Source: Fonsecaea monophora
Taxonomy: Eukaryota; Ascomycota; Eurotiomycetes; Chaetothyriales; Herpotrichiellaceae
Direction: 5' to 3'
NCBI RefSeq assembly: GCF_001642475.1
Contig: NW_019173956.1
Span: 186,001 to 250,000 of the forward strand
DNA: 64,000 nt
Below the pieces are notes generated by a model, which worked only from the letters and a program-made list of their open reading frames with translations, was not told where the DNA came from and did no database searches. The translations under genes were made by a program, and so were the position numbers. Positions 57,301 to 64,000 of this stretch are shown here, piece by piece (the first letter of the stretch is position 1; each line of letters begins with the position of its first letter).

Positions 57301-60300
57301 AGGCACATCAATGACCCACCAGATTTGGTTGCGGTCGGAGTCAGCGTCGTGAATGAGGTTCAATGCCTCTGCCATAGATGCTTTCCTGTTAAGCGAACCA
57401 TTAGTCATGTTATCTCCTTCGGCCCTGCCGTACTTGTCCAGATCGACTGATGCTCGCCATACTGATCGACCGAGACGCTCGGGGTTCCTTTGAAACTGGT
57501 ATCGTCCGCGACCGCGGACCACACGCGTTAGACTAGAGACACGAAAAATACATCCTCACTTCGAAGATATCTCAAAGAGCAACAGAGCACTGGGCTCCTA
57601 TATCTCAATGAAATGTGCCACTAGTCCGGAGTGGACGTGTATTGTCTCCGTTCGGACAAGGCGAAAGCGGACGATTCATTGTAGTATGCTAACTCAAATC
57701 TCCATCTTTTCTTCTTATTCATCCCTGATTCCCGGTTACCAGCAGATGCCCTTGATCGGGTTATCGACGATCGCAGTGGACAGTTCGGCCAAAGCGCCTC
57801 GTGGGCTCCTCGATCGGACGTCTCTGGAGGGTTTGAGATGTTGTGATTTGGATCAGCTACGTCCCAAGATATGATAAAGGTATTGTTGCTGATCCGTCTA
57901 TTCACGCTCCGAGACACACGCTTATAAGCATGTATGCTCAACAAAAATGTCATCTTCCGTTGGTTGATCACTGATCAAAGGACGCGTAAAGACATCGTTC
58001 GCATAGTGCCCTTGGAGGCAAAGAGTAGGTACGAATCGTCACAAGCGAGGGCTCGTCATCGAGGGCAAAGAGAGGTTGGAAGGAGACAAACTGCGGCGGA
58101 GCTGTCAACGTGTCGGGTTCCCACAAACAGTCTGGTGAGAATTGTTTTTGAGAAAGCTGCATCAACATCTGGTCACATGGGCTCATAGACCTTGTACAAG
58201 CTTTTCTGGATCAACATGGGGTTAACGGTCCTGTTGGACAGTGATTCTATGTGTTGAACACACCTACTGTAGGGTTTGACAGAAGAGAGAAGTCTAGAGT
58301 TTGAGGTGCACTGACGTCAGTGTCACGTGATATTGCCAATCACAAGGCTGAGAAACCCACACGAGGCTAGTGCTGCAACACCCTCGACACTTCTTCCGCT
58401 CCACCACCTCTTCGAGATTTAAATTGCTTCGTCTCGAAAGTGATGCCCCAATGGCGCTCTAACAGCAGAGATTTCTCCTGCTCTAGATTGCCCAATGTTA
58501 TCCTCAGGTCTGGAGCGAGACAAGCCAGGCCACCTTCGATATCAGGTCCTAACTATGCCGGTACAGCGGCATTGTGACGGAGCCGTCAACAGCAATTGTT
58601 GAGCGACATCGACGTGTCTCGTCTGCGCGTGTCGCAGCTAAAGCCATTTCTGGCGAACGGGCAGGCTCTAGACGCAAAATGGCTAACTCTCACACCCTGA
58701 GAGAAGTTGCTGGTGAAGGAATGTCTGCTTCACGGGCGTGCCATTTGTCCACCGAGCGGATCGCATGGTCTCGGAGACAGATCCCTGCGCGAGGCTCTAT
58801 TCCGAACTGGTTACGGCGTTCGATCGGTGGGTAACAACGGACCTTTCGCCACGAAATCAGAACCAATCAACGCAATGAATGAGCAATGCCAGAGCATGAA
58901 GGCACCCAACGCAAAGCGAGCCTCTATCAGGGAGTCTTCGCCTAGTACTTCGCAGCCCCTCCCCCCCCGTTGTTGCACCTGGCGACCTGCAATGTAAGAA
59001 CATCTTCACCGGAGCCACCCTCAAGTCCGCAACGGAGATTGGCTTTTAGACGGGGTCTGCGCAGGCTTGCATCAGACTTGTTGGGGATGCGCTGCTGCAA
59101 TCATTACCTGTGGCTGGTTCCAAGACCAGCAGCGTTCATGGATCCATAGGCAGAGGGGTACGTCCAGCTGCTCATGTGGAAAATTCTATTGCTGTCGGTC
59201 CACGTCGACCCTTGAGACTTCCCTTCCGCCACCATCACGATGTTAAGATATTCCAGGAGAGCTCCTGCTGCTGGGAAGTCATCGAGCACTTGATGTCCTC
59301 AGTGACGTCGCTCGATTCGCGCTCTAACCCCACACGCTCGGCTGCGAGGAACGGGCACATTCTGACAGCCTAAGTCAGCCCGAAGCAAGTCCCGTGACGA
59401 AACTGTACCCCAGGCCACATCTTGCACATGCCCCCGGATCTTTCGGACCGCTCACTTCGACCTGATCCGTAGCGAAAGCCAGCGACTTAGGAGTCCACGA
59501 TGAGGTACCTGAGATTAACCCATTTATCTCGGTATTTCTAGATGGCTGCGTGGCAGGCTGGCAGATGCTGGTACTGAACCTCATGTATTGTTCTCATGGC
59601 CATCGTCACCGCCTGGCGGTAGCGTCTGGGGCAGGGATGGTAACCTAGGGTGCGATACGGGACGGGAGGTCGGTTATTATCCAGACGACTTTTAATCGCA
59701 TATCTTTGCGACATGCAGAAGCCAGCAATAGATCAGCCGACGACAAATTCCGATCACGCAGATGAAAATGAAGCGGAAGAGGACACCACGACCGCTCAGA
59801 TATGACTCCGGTCGGCTGCGGATGATGTTTTATCTGCATGAGATTGACCACACCGCGAAGGATTCTCTATAACTTGGATATCTGTCTTTGGAGGATGGCA
59901 GACTCTCCACGTGGAATGCTACGTCTCCGTGCAGACTTCGGCCGGCCGCGATCGCATCAGCAGAGAGTCAGGGAGCCTTCATTTCCAATGGGACCGAAAT
60001 TGGCCTTCGCTTTTGATTGTAATGCTACCGGATCAATGAGCCAATATCCTGTCTTGTTGACTTCACTTAGAAGCCATTACTATCACATGAGAAAATAGTC
60101 CAACCTTTCCGCCATCAAGCAGATTATCCATGGCACTCCTCTTCAAACTTGGTCCTTCGATTGCACGTCGAGTGCCAACATATCTTCTGACCATTTGCTT
60201 TTCGATCGTCTTGATCCCCGGGAGCTGCGGCGGAACTTGGTTTTGCAGAGTGTGCACAGCGCAACATCTGTTCGGTGGATCTCCCTGCTCAAAGACCTGG

Positions 60301-60466
60301 GCAGGTTGGCTCGTCACGTCACATGAGTATGCGCAGGCGTTCTAAACCAGGGCTAGTTATCTCGAGAATGGGACTTCGCGGCCGACATCTGAAACTCACC
60401 TTATGCCTGGAATTTTCATGCACTCTGAGAAGCCCCGGCGGCAGTGCCCCCAGCCCGAACATCGAA
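54334..60466. other. Gene-poor stretch, 6.1 kb
   Basis: No coding chain could be supported on either strand. A frame at 57220-57522 (-) and one at 56188-56874 (+) are open but featureless. The only striking element is the palindrome cluster at 58309-58340. A non-coding or short-peptide gene next to that cluster is possible. Confidence 0.4.
58309..58340. promoter_or_regulatory. Adjacent CRE palindrome, E-box palindrome and CCAAT box
   Basis: A 14-base perfect palindrome with TGACGTCA at its core (58309-58322) is followed directly by the perfect eight-base palindrome TCACGTGA (58323-58330), then CCAAT (58336-58340). TGACGTCA is the classic site for CREB/ATF-type bZIP factors, TCACGTGA for bHLH factors such as Cbf1, and CCAAT for the Hap complex. 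Such a stack strongly suggests a promoter, yet no gene was recognised within 2 kb on either side. Confidence 0.55.
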
Positions 60467-61656
60467 TTATATCGCAGTGCCTCCGCGGCTTCCGTCCACA
60501 ACGCCTGGTACCGTTGACGGCTCAGTGTCGGCGGCAGCTTCCAGGCGCAGAAACTCCAGTCGTGTCCAGTCAAAGACATTGTCGTACTCAAATCCCTGCC
60601 GTCGGAAAAGATTGTCGAAGAGTCTTCGCAGATGGCGATAATCAGGCTGGTCTCTCTCTTCCAAGCCATGCACATAATTCATGTACTTTGCGAATTCGTC
60701 AGGGAGGCCTTCGCAGAGTTCTTCAGCACTCATCGTGCTCTTCATGAACGAGATACGCAGGGACGGGTGCTGGTCCACGACGAAGACGGGTTGGGCCTGG
60801 ATGTGTTGCCAGGGAAGTTTCCCCTTTGCCAGATACACCAGCACGTATCCCAACGACTCTAGTTCATCGCATGCGGATTCTGCTGTGGCCCATGTCAGAT
60901 GACGAGTGTGCAGATGCAAGACCACCACTGAGACACTTACGACCACCTTTATGACCATTGATACTGGCATAGTTCGCGGTACCTACCAAGTACGTAAGAG
61001 GAATTTGTCGCAGGTGAGTCGCTGGGTATGAAGAGCCGTTCGATGGATGGTTGTGCGGAAACGTGAGACCAAAGTCAGCGACATGAACCACGTTGCCGCG
61101 ATGTCCCCTCCCAAGGAGGAAGTTTCGGGGAGTGATGTCTGAGTGCAGGTAATGGTGGGAATGAAGCACTTCAAGTCGCTGGAGGAGTTGGTCAGCCAGC
61201 AACAACGTCGTCTTGAGGGAAAATCGACCGCCACAATATCGCAGCAAGTCCTCCAAGCTGGGGCCGAGAAGTTCAAGGACCAGGACCTTGAACTCGTCCA
61301 CGTCTCCGTCCCAATGGAGCTGAGGGAATCCAATCTTGCCCGCCATATCATGGTACACGTTGACCTCATTCTGGAGTAGCTGCGGCCGTGACATACAATG
61401 CTCGAGCTTGATGGCGACCTCCCGGCCAGTATCAAGGTCGCGTCCTGGGAAAATGTCAGCGGGCCAGGCCCATCGAGTGTTTGAAGCACTCTATCCTACC
61501 CAAATAGACCTTACCGAAGCCGCCGCCACCCAATTTCCGCATCAACTGATATTTGTCTCCTATCCTGATCTCTTGAACCCTCTTCACAAAAAGGTCGCAG
61601 CCGCTGCCACCGTTGTTGGCGCTGCTGTGGCTCATTTCGTTGGGAGCTGATGCCAT
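60467..61656 (-). CDS. Casein-kinase-1-like protein kinase, divergent
   Basis: Three exons, 61656-61500, 61444-60941 and 60882-60467, give 358 residues. The kinase fold is complete. The glycine loop is KLGGGGFGKVYLG (about 41-53) and the ATP lysine is Lys65 in VAIKLEH. The catalytic loop reads HSDITPRN (Asp155, Asn160), then DFGL (Asp176). The segment YASINGHKGG...ESACDELESLGYVLVYL is the CK1-type activation region, and LPWQ follows as in CK1. Unlike typical CK1 (HRDIKPDN), the Arg is Ser154 and the Lys is Thr157. The catalytic aspartate is kept, so activity is possible but uncertain. Introns are 55 and 58 nt. The last ~20 residues are unrelated to CK1 tails and could end differently if a further intron exists. 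The gene is divergent from the DUF7924-like gene, 477 bp apart. Confidence 0.88.
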
Positions 61657-62133
61657 CTTCCCACCTGCAACTCCTTCTCGACCTGTTTGACCCTCGTCGC
61701 TTTCGCCGAATGTATCACTTGGTGGATGGCGGCAGGTTTTGGTGCAGAGGGCAGCTTGGTGATCACGCTAGCGCTCTCAATCGAGGCGAGAAGTTTCGGA
61801 CAGTGACTTTTCTGAGTAAACCAAAACGACATGGCGTCCGAAAAAGCTCGAGGAGAAGAGACAAAGAAGATGGAATGTGGGAAATTCCTCACTTGCGAGG
61901 TGCCAATTTTATTCACAACTGGGCCGATGCCAACGGGTTGCGCAGTCTACAGCGCTGGTATGTGGGAATCAACCACGTCGTCCCCCCTTTCCCTCTTCAT
62001 CAACATACCTAGCTGTCTTGACTCTAAATCATCTGGGTATAACTGCCAGTCCGATGACGACGTCCTCTGAAACCTTCCTCAACGGCCTGTCTGAAATAAA
62101 GCGCAATTGCGTCCTGTTCTTCCCTCTTCTGCC
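61657..62133. promoter_or_regulatory. Shared divergent promoter (CK1-like kinase / DUF7924-like)
   Basis: The 477 bp between two divergent start codons must serve both genes, so they may be co-regulated. No known element was recognised with confidence. Confidence 0.4.
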
Positions 62134-63682
62134 ATGATGTCGGTGCTTCAAGCGACGAAACTGAGAACACCACAGCTCTCGCCAAAACCCATGGTTTCTC
62201 AGACTGATGCTGTCCCTGAGGAGTGTGCTCAGCTCAGCGAAGCCACATGCTCTTGGGATTCACTTTCCAAAATTACATTGACTCTCACCTCTCTAAGGGA
62301 GTATGACCGCCGAGTTCATAAGGAAACGGATCTGCCAAATCTATACAGCTTGACATCCAATGCCGGAGATCCTACAGGACAGGCTCGACAACGTCTCAAG
62401 AGATTCGCTCGCCGTGGTGGCCCTGATTTATCACACCTGATAGGAGTAAGTACGCCTTCACGCTTGGGGTGTTATGCCAGTTGTGACTAACCAGGGACTT
62501 GAAAAGCTTGCCGACCGCGTGCCCCGGCTCGACGATACAGCGACAAGCGCTGCGGAGAGATTTGTTCAAATGGTGAACCTTGAAAAAAAACTAATCAGAA
62601 ACGGCCTCTATCCCCCAGGATACAAGTTCCCCAATGACAGTCATCAGCCTAAGCCGCTTAATTTTCTCGATATCCGAACCAGCCTTGCTTCCCGGCGACT
62701 ATCTGTGGGAACATCTCAGTTTGACGAGGAAGAACTCCAAGATTTTCGGGCAGAACTGGAACAAGCCGGTACAGAAGCAACGATTATGCACAAGGTCATC
62801 CCGATCGTCACTGGGAACGAAGGCAAAAAACACCGGACAGAGTTGGACAATCGCTTCAACAACCTTGAACCCTTGGGCAAAGATATGTCTGTTCCCCAGC
62901 CTGATCTGTATTATGGAGCGGACCCATTCACAATTGACCAGCGCGTCCAGGATGAACTCGATCAGCACATCATTCCCTGCACCACAGGGTTTCGTCCTGC
63001 TGCGCCTAACTTTTTCTTGGAGCTCAAAGGCTCGGATGGAAGTGCTCGGGAGGCCCAACTTCAGGCCCTTCATGATGCAGCGCATGGAGCGCTAGCTATG
63101 CACAAGCTACAGAACTACGGACAGGTGAAGCCCACATACGACAACAAAGCCTACAGCCTCGCCACCACATTCCATCCCACAGGTGGCATGTTGAGCGTCT
63201 TTGCTGTGCACCCCACGCCGCCCACCATCCCTCAAGGCCCAACTTCTTACCATATGACTCTCGTGAACATATATGCGATGAGCGGGAACGAGTGGAATTT
63301 TCGAGAAGGGCTGACTGCCTACCGGAACGCTCGCGACCTGGCAAAGACCTATCGAGACGAATTCATTAAGCAAGCAAACAAGGCAGCTGCCCTGATCCCT
63401 GGGCCGGAGCCTAACGCAACAACCTCCAAACGTGATGCTCAACAACTCGACAAGCCGTCGGATGGTGTTAGCAAAGACGACCAAAATCACGAGGAGCCGC
63501 GACCTGCGAAGCGTCCTAGAGCCAGCCCAGTGCCGAGAAAAACGCGTTCAGAAGTCGACCGGACAGGAGGTGCAGCGACCACAACGACGGTCTACACGTC
63601 AACGTCAAGTGGGCCAGCGGGGGGGTTGACAAGATTCAAGAGTTCAGAGTTTTCCGGGGGCAATGGACTTGCATATCTTTAG
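62134..63682 (+). CDS. DUF7924-like fungal protein, possible PD-(D/E)XK core
   Basis: Two exons, 62134-62445 and 62495-63682, give 499 residues. The 49-nt intron (GTAAGT, branch GACTAAC, acceptor CCAG) joins LIG-GLEKLADRVP. The middle, about residues 220-400, resembles a fungal domain I recall as DUF7924: VPQPDLYYGADP, then DQHIIPCTTGFRPAAPNFFLELKG, then AHGALAMHKLQNYGQ. Asp241 in QPDLYYG followed by Glu280-x-Lys282 in FFLELKG has the spacing of a PD-(D/E)XK nuclease core, though this is inference from motif alone. The C-terminal 80 residues are low-complexity with a basic cluster (RPAKRPRASPVPRKTR) that looks like a nuclear localisation signal. Two adjacent ATG codons (62134, 62137) start the frame; only a TTG lies upstream. 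Function unknown. Confidence 0.82.
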
Positions 63683-64000
63683 CGTTGTTCCCCCCTTCCT
63701 GTTCCCCCCTCATCACCGTCGTCATCGTTGCTAACATTTTCACCTAGAACATCTTGGGAGAGTTTTATTCGGTACGCGGACGCTTGCAGTCTCCAAGCCA
63801 GCTGGCAAAAGACGACGTTGCATGTTTGTCTCTCGTCTGATCGCCTCACTTAGAGTTGAGAGATGGTGCTTCGACGTCACATTTCATTTTCTGATCAGGA
63901 GGGACGCAAGACAGATATGGAGGACAGAGGAAGCGGTTCAGTCTTGCTGGTGCTGCTGATGGTGGCCCAGCCAGGTTTGTTTGATTGGGCATCTCATGGT
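63683..64000. other. 3' flank of the DUF7924-like gene, no gene seen
   Basis: These 318 bp run to the window edge and hold the 3' untranslated region of the preceding gene. No coding frame is recognisable. Confidence 0.45.

Noticed and set aside
57220..57522. A 100-codon minus-strand frame
   Set aside because: Parts look protein-like, but there is no family signature and no exon chain; left as unsupported.

Overview
The window is nuclear DNA of a filamentous ascomycete (Pezizomycotina). Coding regions are cut by short introns, mostly 41-100 nt, with GTRNGT donors, CTRAY branch sites and YAG acceptors. Several families are fungal or largely fungal: Bzz1, a fungal Tcp11/Sok1 protein, a fungal mL45/Mba1, a casein-kinase-1-like kinase and a DUF7924-type protein. 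The class within Pezizomycotina cannot be fixed from the sequence alone. All exon structures were worked out by hand from reading frame, splice signals and family conservation.

Positions 1-41,100 are mostly conserved, housekeeping-type genes. In order they are translation initiation factor eIF1 (-), an Asterix/PAT-complex-like ER membrane protein with two very small exons (-), the mitochondrial ribosome/inner-membrane protein mL45/Mba1 (+, divergent from the Asterix gene), a three-finger C2H2 zinc-finger protein (-), a cystinosin/Ers1-like PQ-loop transporter (-) and a cytochrome b561-domain membrane protein with a long repetitive tail (+). Next come an unrecognised disordered protein (-), a Tcp11/Sok1 protein (+), a dienelactone hydrolase (-), a free methionine-R-sulfoxide reductase (+), the DEAD-box mRNA-export helicase Dbp5 (-), the F-BAR/C1/SH3 protein Bzz1 (+, divergent from DBP5) and a cysteine-rich single-pass membrane protein (+).

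Positions 41,700-64,000 look accessory, with long gene-poor stretches. The genes are a cytochrome P450 with unusual active-site residues (-), a Ras-like GTPase whose frame is broken (+), an HSL-type alpha/beta hydrolase with a 32-nt intron (-), a divergent casein-kinase-1-like kinase (-) and, 477 bp away and divergent, a DUF7924-like protein with a possible PD-(D/E)XK core (+). No rRNA, tRNA, CRISPR array or transposon coding region was found. The long intergenic stretches (16.5-20.9, 22.2-26.5, 43.9-50.4 and 54.3-60.5 kb) hold microsatellites and pyrimidine tracts but no convincing genes.

The genes do not form one pathway. The possible functional groupings are the divergent kinase/DUF7924 pair and the loosely spaced P450 and esterase. 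The rest are independent housekeeping functions: translation initiation, mitochondrial translation, mRNA export, actin and endocytosis, vacuolar cystine export and methionine-sulfoxide repair.
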